Part shown: positions 1 through 12,500 of the stretch, piece by piece | How positions within the stretch are numbered: the stretch's first letter is position 1 | How the letters are laid out: each line of letters begins with the position of its first letter | Source of the DNA: Watersipora subatra | Taxonomy: Eukaryota; Bryozoa; Gymnolaemata; Cheilostomatida; Watersiporidae | DNA length: 64,000 bases | Direction of reading: 5' to 3' | NCBI RefSeq assembly: GCF_963576615.1 | Contig: NC_088711.1 | Coordinates: 36,692,121 to 36,756,120, forward strand | Notes under the pieces: model-generated | What the model saw: only the letters and a program-made list of their open reading frames with translations | What the model was told of the DNA's origin: nothing | Databases searched by the model: none | Position numbers and translations under genes: made by a program

Positions 1-950
1 GTACCCTTTATTTTTCCAATAATATGTTACTGTTATTATTTTTTCTAAATAGTTTGGTTAAAAAAATTTTCTAAAAATCTATATAAATATCACAACTTCT
101 TGATATTGCTAGCTATGACGTTTTGAAATGTAAACAAAATTGTGCATTGGTTTTCTATTATTACCGTATTACTATATTAATAATATTGGTTATCTTAATA
201 ATATCAGTGCATTTTGCTTCTAATATTGGCCAATATTGCATTTCTATTGCAGGGGGAAAAATATAAACATATAATCTTTTCCTTTCATTATTGCTGTTTG
301 TTGTATATAATAACACCCACACCCAGTACATTACAGCTACCATTGCAGTTCTCCTATTGCACTGCAGTGCCATTTGACTGCTAATATTGCATTTCTCAAC
401 CATCAGTACCCTTTCTTTTTCCCAATATCACTTTGGTCGTGGGCTGTATGACAGAGAATTTCTAGTATTACTTATATTGACGCAATTTTTGTCTTAAAAT
501 ACCTATTGACTTGTACATGAGATTAATGTATACAGGAATATATACAGTAGCTTGCATATAAATTTGTTTTACTATTATGCATATATGTCTATTACTTTAT
601 TGGCAATAATTATATTTCAAACAGTGCACCAACTGCTGATGTTGAAGTAAAATTGGAGCAAATATCTGTCTCAGCATACCCAGTAATCTCCAACATACAG
701 CATCCAACGTTTCTCAAATGTTGAATTTTTATAAATCAGTAAATAAGTTCTCAGTTTTCCTTCACATATTTTAGTTTTATGGTGCTTCCAGTCAATTCTT
801 TAAAAGATATCTAAAGCTGCCTAATAGGTTATCATGAAGAAGAGAGTGAAAATCCTGCCAAGTAAAATGAAGATGCTGTCCATGATACAATGTAAAAATA
901 TCCCGCATAAATAAGTTATTTTAGTTTGTAGCCTAAGCTTTGTATTCCTT

Positions 951-1064
951 ATTGCCATCTCTACCTGCACACCATATATCTCCTACATTGCCATCTCTAC
1001 CTGCACACCATATATCTCCTACATTGCCATCTCTACCTGCACACCATATATCTCCTACATTGCC
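951..1064. repeat. tandem repeat, 36-bp unit, 3 copies
   Basis: Three practically identical 36-bp units beginning ATTGCCATCTCTACCTGCAC, then a partial fourth. The near identity suggests a recent expansion. Confidence 0.9.
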
Positions 1065-1305
1065 AGGGCTACAGCTCAATGAAATTAAAGTAAAGTGACA
1101 ATAAAAACTTCTCTACTGATCCTTATTTTATTTATTCAGCTCCTTATATAGAATATAGTTGCTTGAATTTAATTTTGTACAGTTTTATATCATGTATGTG
1201 TTTTCATGCTATAGGTGTGTGTTGGTGGTGTGTTACTTGGGGTGTATATGGTTAAGTCTTTCAACTGTGGAAAGAAAGTGAATGAATCAATATATATATA
1301 TATAT

Positions 1306-1530
1306 ATACTAGCTGTGCCACCCGGCGTTGCCCATGTAATAGAAGAGTATTTGGACAGAAAATTGATTTGTATTTAACATATAACAACATTTGCCATTAT
1401 AACATTCAAAGTACATATCATGAGAGAAGTGTTTCGTGTAGTTGAAATAAATTAAGAGAAAAATAAAACAACTGTAAAGGTTTTAAAACTTTGTCAAACA
1501 ACTGTACCTTTCAAGCTGGTAGCCTGGCAT
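1306..1530 (+). repeat. dispersed repeat, GGCGTTGCCC family
   Basis: Begins ACTAGCTGTGCCACCCGGCG and continues through GAAAATTGATTTGTATTTAA. A near match lies at 42528-42750, with weaker ones at 42375-42500 and 63160-63260. The GGCGTTGCCC.GGTAATA core is a common short interspersed repeat of invertebrate genomes; here it also ends longer SINE-like copies in reverse. Confidence 0.65.
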
Positions 1531-1691
1531 ATTGCCAATGGAAAACTCCCTTAAGCTAATTAATAAGGTTTGGCTTCCAATGACGGTAAGCCATGACTTT
1601 GAGTCTGCATTGTTGTCCAGCTCAGCTGTTCTAATAATAGCTATAGCCGGATTTCCAACCGACGGATTTTCAGACGGACTTTGAGAAATAT

Positions 1692-2559
1692 CAGGGGCGT
1701 ATCTAGGAAAAAAGTGTGTGGTGCAAAATTTGTGTAATATATCTAGAGTGGGAGGGGGGCGCGGGGCGACTCCCTTACCTGGCCCCGCGCTAGCGGAACT
1801 TTTTGAAATTTAGGCATCTTAGAATGAAGGAGAGGTGTGTTTGAGCCCAAAAAAGTGTAATCATTTATTTGCAGCAAACAACAAGTTTAGAGGTAAAAAT
1901 TGACATTAGATATGATTAACTAAATTGGTGTTTTATAATGTTCCTTGTACTATGTATATCAAGATTACATGTTAAAAAAAAGTTAGTTAACAAACAGTTA
2001 ACAGAAAGTTAACAAACATTTAGGCAATAAAATAAAATCAAGACAAAATTAATCACAAAACCTCAACAGCCATTTGGTTTGGCTGTGCAGAAATTAACCA
2101 TCATTTCTGCAAACTACCATAAAAAATGTTTCGTAGTATTAGCTACATAACGATGCTATTATAAAACAAACATATTAGGGCATACTTTTTTTAATTGTTG
2201 TTGTGTCGTCGAAAAAAATGATTCAAAGTTCGTTTGTGACCTTTCTTTTGAGACATTTTGCTTTTAAAATTGCTTGTAGTACTTCTTTCGAAAAAGTTGT
2301 GGCTCAATTAGGGATGTTTATTGGGGCTACTCTCATTTGTTTATAAGCTAAACCAATTCAGGTCAATGTTATTAAAACTGGTTCGTTATAACGAGCTCTA
2401 CTAGGCCGTTTTTGTTCATTTCCTCCCAAAGCAAGTTCTCAGTGAAATTAATTGTAATTTACTCAATTCTTGATGGATTTTAAATCTTTTTTTTTTAAAT
2501 TTTTGCCATATTTATGGTGGTGCATTTGCACCATGGGCACTACAATAGATCTGCTCCTG
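1692..2559. mobile_element. hAT-like non-autonomous element, 868 bp
   Basis: Starts CAGGGGCGTATCTAGG and ends ATAGATCTGCTCCTG, an inverted repeat of the CAGGGGC type seen in hAT elements. No transposase frame inside. Flanking bases (agaaatat and aatatata) are only roughly similar, so the 8-bp target duplication is not clear. Confidence 0.55.
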
Positions 2560-2563
2560 AATA

Positions 2564-2590
2564 TATATATATATATATATTATATACTTT
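2564..2590. repeat. TA microsatellite
   Basis: A run of AT dinucleotides directly after the hAT-like element. Confidence 0.8.
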
Positions 2591-2967
2591 ATTTATACCA
2601 GTCAATGCTGTTTAAAGCAAATTAGACCAGGAGACGAAAACAAAAAGAGTAAAGTGAAGTAAATTATGTTTACTGAAAGAAAAAGCTTTTTTGAATGATG
2701 CTGTTCTATACTGTTAATTGGCGAGGTGTTGATGTCTGTATAAGGGGTATTCTGAAAAGTTTATCCGTTCCAACATATGACGGTTTCAAAATACAGGTCA
2801 GCACGGTTATAGCAAACCTCACAACCGACTATTTTAATTAATACATTCTGGAAGACTTCAGTATGCATTCATCTTTCCTCTTATTATCACTTACTTGATG
2901 CTTTTTATAGCTTCATTTTTTTTGAGCTTCTAAAAATTAACATTTATGATAAGAATTGGCATTTCAG

Positions 2968-3114
2968 ACAGGGTGGTTGCTAAGGGATTAAGGGCATTGA
3001 GAATGATGCTGATGTGGATTTGGTCTGTTAGGCCACGGCTCTCTACGAGAACCCTCTACTCCCTGGGTGGTCTCGCTACCCTTCTTATCATTGCTACTCA
3101 AGGCTTTGATACAA
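2968..3114 (+). CDS. isolated exon-like segment, possible membrane protein fragment
   Basis: Between acceptor atttcag and donor gtaagt, 147 nt stay open in one frame with phase 1 at both ends. The segment is clearly richer in G+C than its surroundings. It reads VVAKGLRALRMMLMWIWSVR, then LYSLGGLATLLIIATQGFD, a likely membrane segment. I do not recognise the family. It lies downstream of TRPA gene 1 on the opposite strand and could be an exon of a separate plus-strand gene or a captured fragment. No convincing partner exon was found nearby. Confidence 0.4.
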
Positions 3115-3414
3115 GTAAGTTCAGTTTCAATTTCACTTTTCAGGTTTTCAGAATTTGAAAGATGAAAAAATTGACTGGTCCATTTACAAACAACTAAGAA
3201 AAGTTGTCAAGAACGGTGGAATCTAAGCCTTGCTTGGTTGTAAAGTTACATGTTGCTTCCTATGACACTCATAGACTTTCATGATGTCCTCAAAAGTGCT
3301 TCATTAGCCAACAAGTAGAGCTGATTAAGTCTATGCAGGGTTCCGTAATGCCCATAAAACTTGTTTCTTGTATTTTGATTTTGACTGTTGATTTATTTTC
3401 ATCAACAATAGTAA

Positions 3415-5022
3415 TTAAACTAAAGAAAAAAAGCTGGAAGAGTGATGAAGCCCATAATACGCATTAGCATAGCTAGTCTTGGCCCCCGGCTTGTCGTCAT
3501 CGCGTAATCAAGATCAATTTTTATTAGTAATTAGGTTTTATTCACTTGTTAAAAGATGCAATTTAATTTTTTTTCTTGAAACTGGCCACCTTCTTTATGT
3601 TTTTTATAGTATTAGGAAGTTGGTTCCAAAAAATGACCTGTTGGTAATCCACCCTGCGATAGCCGGCACAGGAAGAAAATTGTGGGAGGTTTAGACAGAA
3701 ATTTGAGAATCGAGATTGATATATTGTGCGAGGGATGTAATTACAATAAAATTTATGATGGGCTAAAAGTATAATGTGGTATGAATATAGTGAACTGATA
3801 GGTAGTATGGACGATGATTTGAAAAGAGGTTTGGTGTGGGTGAGGCGAGGTTTTTTGTGAATGGTTCTTATCATGCGCTTTTGAAGTGTTATTAAATTCA
3901 TCAGATGGGTGGGAGGTGCATTTCCCCATGCCTCTTTGCAATATGAAAGTTTTGAATTAACCATAAAATTGTATAATAAAAGCAGAAGTTTGTGGAGTAA
4001 ATATTCAGATGTGCGTTAGAGTAAGCCTGATAAGGGTCTGAGTTGTTTTAGTAAATATTCGGTGTTTTTTTTCAAGTGAGATTAGAATCAATACCTAAGA
4101 ATTTAGTGTGATCTGTCTGACAAATTGGTTTGTTGAAAATGAAAAAGGGATGAGTGTTAGCTAGATGAAAATTTATTTTGGGGCTTTTTAGTAACATGAA
4201 CATAGTCTTATCAACATTTAAGGTGAGTGTTTTAGAAGTGCACCAGTTTTGAATAGCAAGAAGTTCATTATTTAAACAATCTATGTGCTTGTTGATGTTA
4301 GAGGATTCGAAAAAGAGATTAGTGTCATGTGCATAGAGCAAAGGTGTGAAAAGGTTGGTGACATGTGTTAAATCGTTTATGTAAATTAAGAAAAGAGTTG
4401 GAGCAAGGATGGAACCTTGAGGTACACCCTATGTTGGATCTAGTATGGAAGATAGAGTGTTACCAATAATAGTGTGTTGTTTATGTTCGTTTAGATAGCT
4501 TTTGATCCAGTTAATTCCGGTGATGTCATGATAATCTATTGTGTCAAAGGCTTTACTAAAATCTAAAAAGATGCCAAAAACACATTTGCCATTGTTTAAG
4601 GGTTTTAAAACATTGTTACTCAATTTAATTAGTACATCCTTGGTGCTGCGCTTTCTCCTAAAACCATGTTGCCCATTGTTAAGCAGTAAATTACTCTCAA
4701 GGTATTCCATAATCTGCTTATTTACAGCTTTTTCAATTATTTTACTTAGCACTGGTAGCAAACTAATAGGTCTATAATTAGAACAAATTTTATTTGAGCC
4801 TTTTTTAATCATGGGTTTTACTTTAGCTATTTTCATTTTGCTTGGTATTTGAGAAGTTGTTAAGCTGGAGTTTAAAATGTCAATTATTACAGGAGCAATA
4901 GCTTCTGCCTCATCATTAACTAATTAGGATGGAATGTTGTCAAATCCGGTTGCTTTGGCTGAGTTTTTCAGCAACTTGGTTATATCAATGATGGAGAACC
5001 TACCGATGGAAAACTTATTTTA
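3415..5022 (-). pseudogene. decayed non-LTR retrotransposon, reverse transcriptase part (jockey/CR1-like)
   Basis: Minus-strand reading gives the RT domain in pieces: SLTTSQIPSKMKIAKVKP, YRPISLLPVLSKIIEKAV, HGFRRKRSTKDVLIKL, FLDFSKAFDTIDY, then stop, GVPQGSILAPTLFLIYINDL and LLYAHDTNLFFES, followed by the thumb-like EAWGNAPPTHLMNLITLQKR. It is dead: TAA at ~4925, TAG before GVPQGS, later frame breaks, a small deletion after FDTIDY, and the catalytic YADD is YAHD. The 3' end reaches about 3420. It is a 5'-truncated LINE copy downstream of TRPA gene 1. Confidence 0.88.
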
Positions 5023-5366
5023 CTGATTCACAAACCAAAACAAAAACGACCTGATTTACAAAACTATGTTGTAAGAAATATCAAATTTTGCAACTCTTTT
5101 CATATATTGAGGCAAATATTTCTACAATTTTGCATCGTTTGTCGAAGTATCTGTATGTTGTGATGATTGTAAGTCGAGGTGCTGCTGTATAATATGGATT
5201 TCATAAAATTCAAAATGAAATGCTATCAATGAATTCATTGATGTATCAAATATACCAAGATGGCCATCAAATGGACACCATACTCTGTATGTTATTCTTG
5301 CCACTTCTATCTTCTTTGTGCTTGGTGAAGAATGTCAATATTCAGAATGGCTCTGCGTTGTTGCAG

Positions 5367-5417
5367 GTAACAGAACACTTGAGATATTGGGAAATCTTAT
5401 GGAACATTTTATACGCA
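5367..5417 (+). other. weak exon-like segment
   Basis: A 51-nt stretch between gttgcag and gtaaga on the same strand as 2968-3114. It is open in two frames; in the phase 1 frame it would join that segment and read NRTLEILGNLMEHFIR. The length is short and the evidence is only the two splice signals. Confidence 0.15.
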
Positions 5418-5813
5418 GTAAGAGGTGACAACTCCGGAAGAAGGAAGTAATTGAGCATATACTTGACTAGGAACTGTGTGCAATAATGGTGGCATGTAAT
5501 TTATTATTTGTATATATTTCTCATCAGCTTCCCGATGTATTGACAGTACGGTGTTATCCATACAAATAATATAGTTTTTGATTTATAGACTGATGTATTA
5601 TCTATTAACATTCATGGTGCCAAGCCTGACCAATATCCGCACAGGCATGCACACTGCTTCTTCGTGAGGCCATTTATTGCATGGCATAGCACTTGCATGC
5701 CACTCTATGTTTTAACTGGTGCATACCATTCCATGCCATAGCAGGAACATGCTATTTTAAAGTGAGCACACGCTATTCCATATCCTAACAGATACATGTC
5801 AATCGCTGCCTTG

Positions 5814-5893
5814 TCAAGTGCTTGCCATGGCAAGTGCTTGCCATGGCACGTGCTTGCCATGGCAAGTGCTTGCCATGGCACGTGCATGCTGTT
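5814..5893. repeat. short palindromic tandem repeat
   Basis: Unit GTGCTTGCCATGGCAA/C repeated about four times; each unit contains the palindrome TTGCCATGGCAA, so the array is self-complementary. Looser relatives (GCATGC, CATGCTATTCC) continue on both sides from 5640 to 6010. Confidence 0.8.
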
Positions 5894-6415
5894 CCAACCT
5901 ATAACTCACACCATTCCGTGCCACAGCAGTCGCATTCCATTTCATATCACACTGGATGCATGCTATTCCGTGTCACAGCAAGCACATGCTGTATTTGCCA
6001 TGCGTTGCCAGGGGTGATGACTTGATGATGCCAATGTTGTAGTTTTATCAACAACTTTTCCAACTTTGGATTCAAATTAATAAAGTATTATCTCTCTGAG
6101 ATGAAATTGCAGGATTCCCTTTATAAATATTAGTGTAAACTTACATAACTTTGTTTTATATAAACGAATTTACTATTCCTCATATTCAGAAGGGCCCAAA
6201 TCACTATGTACATGTATATCTAATAATATTTTTCATAGAATTTCATCTGTCAAAAAAATATTTCACATGTTCATGTTGGCCATATTGTCACTGTATATAG
6301 GATAAGTACAGATACAGATATATTGGCTGCTTCAGCTCTGATGCTGTCATAGAAGCCTAACAAATAGATTAGCTGCAATGAAATGGAGATCTTGATTGGT
6401 TGAGGCCTTTTCTCT

Positions 6416-6521
6416 TCAACCAGTGCACTTTCCTCTGTCATCTAGCTCAGCACCCATTTTGTCAGCCATTGACATTAGCAATTCTTTCTGCTGCCGAAGT
6501 AGCTTTTCCATTTCTTTTATC
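6416..6521 (-). CDS. TRPA1-like: TRPA gene 1 exon 23 (coiled coil and stop)
   Basis: Acceptor tttaag, phase 2 in, stop TGA at 6416-6418. Encodes IKEMEKLLRQQKELLMSMAD and a short acidic tail ending CTG. The leucine heptads match the C-terminal coiled coil of TRPA channels. Gene 2 has the matching exon at 51457-51535. Confidence 0.9.
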
Positions 6522-9500
6522 CTTAAAAAGGAATATTTGTAGATTTAAAATTGTACAGTTGCAGTTGTTAGCATTCATTCTGCTGTCTCAGCAAGTTAGG
6601 AACAAAAGATGCTCTTTAAAGATAAACTTACACAGAATTTTAGTAGATTTTATCAGAAAGTGTCAGCATTTTTCTGTCACTTATATTTTTGTTGATGTTT
6701 GAGGTGATCTGATTGATAGGATGTTTTAAGATTAAAATTGACAACACTTGATCCCGGTTAAAATGCTCAGAAGAAAATTATGTGCTGAAATTGGTCGCCA
6801 ACAATGCTATGGTTGATATCGGCTATTGCGTTTAATTTGCAGGGCTATATGTCTTATTATGTCTCGGCAACTACTATAGACGTCATAATCACACTTATGC
6901 TTGATCTGAGCGTTTTAATCGCGATAAAGTTTTGTCGAATTCAATCATGAAGCTCGCAATAAGATCACTTCAAACATCAAAAACATTCTCAAATGATAGA
7001 AAAATTCTGATACCTTTTGATAAAATTTACCAGAATGTTGCATATTCCATTTTGAAGCTACCGCAAATGCTTATGGCGCTGAATATGAGAAAGCAAAACA
7101 GAGGACAGCCATTTTGGCTAGACAATGTCTTCCAATGTTTCTACTTAGCAAAAAAATTTACTTCGACTTGATGGTGAGATTAGGGTTGAAATATCTGACA
7201 TCTCTTGCTAACATTCGATTGGTCAGTTCTGTAAGAAGCATTGACCTTTTAGCTAGGGACTACCTTGACCGATTAGATGAGATGTCGTTATTTAAGACTG
7301 AAGTACGTGATTGATATTCACTACTGGTAGAACTGCCATGATTGTTCTAGTGTGAATTTTAAACAAAATGTTGTGTAAACCACTAAACTGTACTGATTAA
7401 TTGCATGGTCCTCTGCATGAACGCAACAGTCACATTGCTTTCATAAAAAATCTGATGTTTTTTTATGTCAATATAAGCTGAGTTCCATAAATATATACGG
7501 TTGTTGTTTGTGAGCAACAATTGCTTAGAAAGTATTCATAAAACAATGTCTCATTTCAGTTGAATAATTTTTTTATTCGTGTTAGTTGCCTAAGGTTCAT
7601 AATTATAGATGTATGCCAGTTCCACAAATGAAGTTTGGCATTTCCATGACATTATCTACATACAAAGTACATGTAAATAACAATTATCATTTATTTCATT
7701 AATTTTAATGTTTTGTTTTTCAACATGCCTGATTGCATATTGGCCAGTGAAATAGAGTTATGAGCAAATTAAAATGCACTATAGTTTCATTGTTAGAATA
7801 TCAGAATAGTTGCCATGTGTTGGTAAGCTTATAGAAACTGGAACAGAGACAGCGTATTACCAAGTGAAACTACTCACATACTGTGGCTCATTACAAAGTG
7901 AAACTACTCACATACTGTGGCTTATCTCAAAGATAGACTCCCCACATAGCTTATCTCAAAGAGGAATTACTCACATACTATGGCTTATTACAAAGGGAAA
8001 CTACTCACATACCATGGCTTATTACAAAGGGAAACTACTCACATATCTTGGCTTATCTCAAAGATAGACTTGGCTTATCTCAAAGAGAAATCATTCACAT
8101 ACCATGGCTTATTACAAAGGGAAACTACTCACATACCATGGCTTATTACAAAGTGAAACTACTTACATACTGTGGCTTATCTCAAAGATAAACTACCCAC
8201 ATGGCTTATCTCCAAGAGGAATTGCTCACATACCATGGTTTATTACAAAGGGAAACTACTCACATACCATGGCTTTATACAAAGTGAAACTACTCACATA
8301 CTGTGGCTTATCTTAAAGATAAACTACCCACATGGCTTATCTCAAAGAGGAATTACTCACATACCATGACTTATTACAAAGTGAAACTACTCACATACTG
8401 TGGCTTATCTCAAAGATAAACTACCCACATGGCTTATCTCAAAGAGGAATTACTCACATACCATGGCTTATTACCAAGTAAAACTACTGACATACTGCCG
8501 GTCATTACAAAGTGAAACTACTCGCATACAGCGGCTGATTTCAAAGAGAAACTACTCGTATAACGCTGCTTATTTCAAAAAAGAAACTACTCACCGCTCA
8601 TTCGTTTGCTCCAGTCTTTCACTAAGAATCTCTACTGTGTCGATTACTGGATTGAGTTTCCTTTCATATTCCCAGCCACCACTCCTTTGGTAGGTGGCCT
8701 TTCTCGTCGCTAGCGTGAACCCACCGAACATCTAAAACACATCTTGAGCTTATTTGCTGAAAAACATCATTGGGCTAAAGTGCAGTTTAGATTATACTAA
8801 ATGGAAGCGGAGGCTGTGAGTGTTTTAAGAGAATTGTTGTCTGCTCTAATCCTAGCCATCAGTATTGACACCATAGACCTATTAACTATACTTTTCAACG
8901 ATACTTCTCTCTATACGATCAAAGGTCAAGTAGCTAAATCGGTCACGGTGCATCATTTCTTAAAGGCTGACCAAATTCGTGATGGCTCTAATTGACTGTT
9001 TGTTTTAAAGCTTTTAAGAGCTTGTAATCACATTTCCACATATTTCGCACCTACAACACAGCAGAGTAAGACATAGTGAATCTTTTGATACCAAATAATT
9101 GTAATGTGAATTTTGTTGCAAGTCAACCTTTAAGAATACTTAAATGAAACAAAGATTTTTTTTCATGTTACAAGAGTAGGTTTGTGCTGAGTTACATGAT
9201 TTATGTTGCAACCTTGTAATGGGAATTGTAGTGTAATGTGAATTTTGTTGCAAGTCAACCTTTAAGAATACTTAAATGAAACAAAGATTTTTTTTCATGT
9301 TACAAGAGTAGGTTTGTGCTGAGTTACATGATTTATGTTGCAACCTTGTAATGGGAATTGTAGTGTAATGTTAATTTTGTTGCAAGTCAACCTTTAAGAA
9401 TACTTAAATGAAACAAAGATTTTTTTTCATGTTACAAGAGTAGGTTTGTGCTGAGTTACATGATTTATGTTGCAACCTTGTAATGGGGATTGTAGTGTAA

Positions 9501-12500
9501 TGTGAATTTTGTTGCAAGTCAACCTTTAAGAATACTTAAATGAAACAAAGATTTTTTTTCATGTTACAAGAGTAGGTTTGTGCTGAGTTACATGATTTAT
9601 GTTGCAACCTTGTAATGGGAATTGTAGTGTAATGGGAATTTTGTTGCAAGTCAACCTTTAAATATGAAACTTTCATCAGTTTCCAAAAATCCTGGTCTAT
9701 TACGGTGACACTGTTCAAGCCTCCCACACTAACAAGTTTCCAAAGATCCTGGTCTATTACGGTGACACTGTTCAAGCCTCCCACACTAACAAGTTTCCAA
9801 AGATCCTGGTCTATTACGGTGACACTGCTCAAGCCTCCCACACTAACAAGTTTCCAAAGATCTACTCCTGGTCTATTACGGTGACACTGTTCAAGCCTCC
9901 CACACTAACAAGTTTCCAAAGATCTACTCCTGGTCTATTACGGTGACACTGTTCAAGCCTCCCACACTAACAAACACCATAAACTGCAAGTTCTTATCAC
10001 TTACACGCATGTCTGAGCAATTCTGATCTCGTCCGATTAATTTTATTCACAGCAAAGCACAATGGCTGATAAATTCAGTTAAAAATTATCATGTTTTAGC
10101 CAATATGTCGATAATACATGTGTCTCCCCGATTTACTGTAAGGAAAGTTATTATAATAAAATCACAATTAAAAATTTGTGCAAATAAGTAGATCAGCCGG
10201 GAACTTTGATTAGCTCGTGTATCGGTAACCAGAACCTCTTGTTAAAACTGTATTCGACTATAATGAACTGAAGAAGGTATCATTGCAGCGTGCATACTAG
10301 ACACAACTGAACATTCATGGGCTGAACTGCTTACAAACATCCTTAGCACCTTATACATGTACATAGAGGATCTGATACAAGTTCACTAAATTTCCATGAA
10401 GTAATTGCTTTTTTGAAGATTATGGTTTGGAAAAGAAGCAGTATGTCACAAATGGACTGTCAATGCTCGTCAGGTCATTCAAATGAAATTTTTGAAAGAC
10501 GTAATTTCCTCAGTTTTAATAGCTTAAGCTCTATAATGATTATTGGTTGTGCTGTAACCACGAGTACATCAACCAACATTGGGACATATGAATATTCACC
10601 ATGTAGGTTAACACACCATCGCATGATAGGTTAACACACCAGCGCATGATAGGTTAACACACCATCACGTGATAGGTTTACATACTATTACATGATCGGC
10701 TGACATGCCATACCATGATAGGTTACTTAACAAACCATTAAATGATAGGTTAACACACCATCACATGATAGGTTAACAAGCCATTACATGATAGGTTAAC
10801 ATACAATAAGATGATAAGTTAACACCAATACAAAATAGGTTAATACACCATTACATGATAGGTTAGCATACTCTAACATGATAAGTTAACACAACAATAC
10901 GTGATAGGTTAATACACCATTACATGATAGGTTAGCATACTCTAACAAGATAAGTTAACACATCATAGCATGATGTCTTTAGACACTATAACATAATATC
11001 TTCCACAACATGTTACCATATTAAAAGCTAGTGATTGCTAACACAAACATTTAGAAAGAATACATTTATTGCTAGTTAGTCTGAAATACAGAGGATAAGG
11101 TGTACAAGAAGGTGTTAGTATGAATAGCAGAGCAGGAATAGTTTGCTTACAAAAAGCTGCCCATTCTCTCATCTACTAGAAAATGTTCAAGTAATATGTA
11201 TCTTGAGTTTAGAAAAATGTTAACTTTTGGGCCAGCGTATGGTAGTGAGGCAACAACTCTCAAATTTGTTCAAAAAAGTTCTATGATCCAATTTTCTTTG
11301 CTCATGTCATATAATACGACAGCTTGCAAGGTAGACAGCTGCCTGATGATGTTTGAAACATAGAATGTGCTCCCCCCTAGTACTACTGCTGCTCTTAAAC
11401 TCCTAGTTTTCAGGTTTTTTTTATTGAGAATTACATATTTAGGTTTCAACTTATTGCTGGATGTTAACAGATAAATGTGCTGCACGTTCAAATTCTCTTA
11501 CCATAGTATCTTTTCATTAGGAATTAAAGGGTTGAAAATGTTTTTGATAGATTCAACTAACGGACTGTTGGTTGCTACTAATATCACTTGTACTAAAATG
11601 ACTAAATTACATATTTGCTGGAGCAGCATAATTTACAGGTCCTAAAACCCTGAAAAAAAATGATAGAGTTATAAATAAATCAAATTGAGCTTTTTGGTAA
11701 AAATAAAGCAGTTGCATTTTCATGACAATAAAACATTTCAAATATACCAATGCATATTTAACTTTATGAAGTCGAAAAAACACAACTTCTGAAGGTTGAA
11801 TACGTATTAGTTATTTGAAATGCTTTATTCCTTTCTACTTTACGGAAAATAGCCATATCCTTAAAGGTTGACTTGCAACAAAATTCACATTACAGTTATT
11901 TGGTATCAAAAGATTCACCATGTCTTACTCTGTTGTGTTGTAGGTGCAAAATATGTGGAAATGTGATTACAAGCTCTTAAAAGCTACAAAACGCACAGTT
12001 AATTGCAGCCACATGAGACCACCATAGTTTGGATTCTCTTTCAAAACGGCTCAAATGTGACGTAGTTGTAGGAGATGGCTTCTGTTTACACTTTCAAGCA
12101 ACCTCATTCGTCAAAATATTTTCACGAACATGCTTCACGCATTCAATAAAACCATGTCTATTGTTCATACGCATCTATTTTATCGTCATTGTAATGCTGT
12201 CACTTTCAGCACTGATATCCTATAACCTACTGTAAAAATTCGTTTAATTTTTTACACTTAGCTCGAAGCAGTACATATCATTGTCTGATAAGCATGACGA
12301 GCCTGTTGGTCACCTGTGATAATGAAAAATGCTGCAGAAATTAATCACGAAGTATTGGGTCACATGATCAGATTACGACTAGACGATTAAACCAAGCCGA
12401 AACAAAACTGTAAAGTAGCGAGTATCTATATTTGATACGGGGTCTTCGGTAAAACCAGAAATGTTTGCCATAAACTAGTGCTACGAGAAGTTTTATATTG

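Larger units (their letters stand above)
1..2967. other. 3' flank of TRPA gene 1, no gene recognised
   Basis: AT-rich DNA with a 36-bp tandem repeat (951-1064), a TA microsatellite (~1291), a dispersed repeat copy (1306-1530) and a hAT-like non-autonomous element (1692-2559). No open frame with coding character was seen in 1-950 or 2560-2967. Confidence 0.6.
5023..6415. other. 3' flank between LINE remnant and TRPA gene 1 stop
   Basis: Holds a weak exon-like segment at 5367 and a short palindromic repeat at 5814-5893. The 3' UTR of gene 1 must begin here on the minus strand; I see no strong AATAAA on that strand close to the stop. Confidence 0.5.

Noticed and set aside
7810..8693. Several plus-strand frames rich in TYCGL and YYKGKLLT
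   Set aside because: Translations of the 34-bp minisatellite and of the antisense of exon 22.
8801..8995. Plus-strand frame of 64 codons
   Set aside because: It runs into the right end of a TTAA MITE, has no splice or family support and lies in intron 21 of gene 1.
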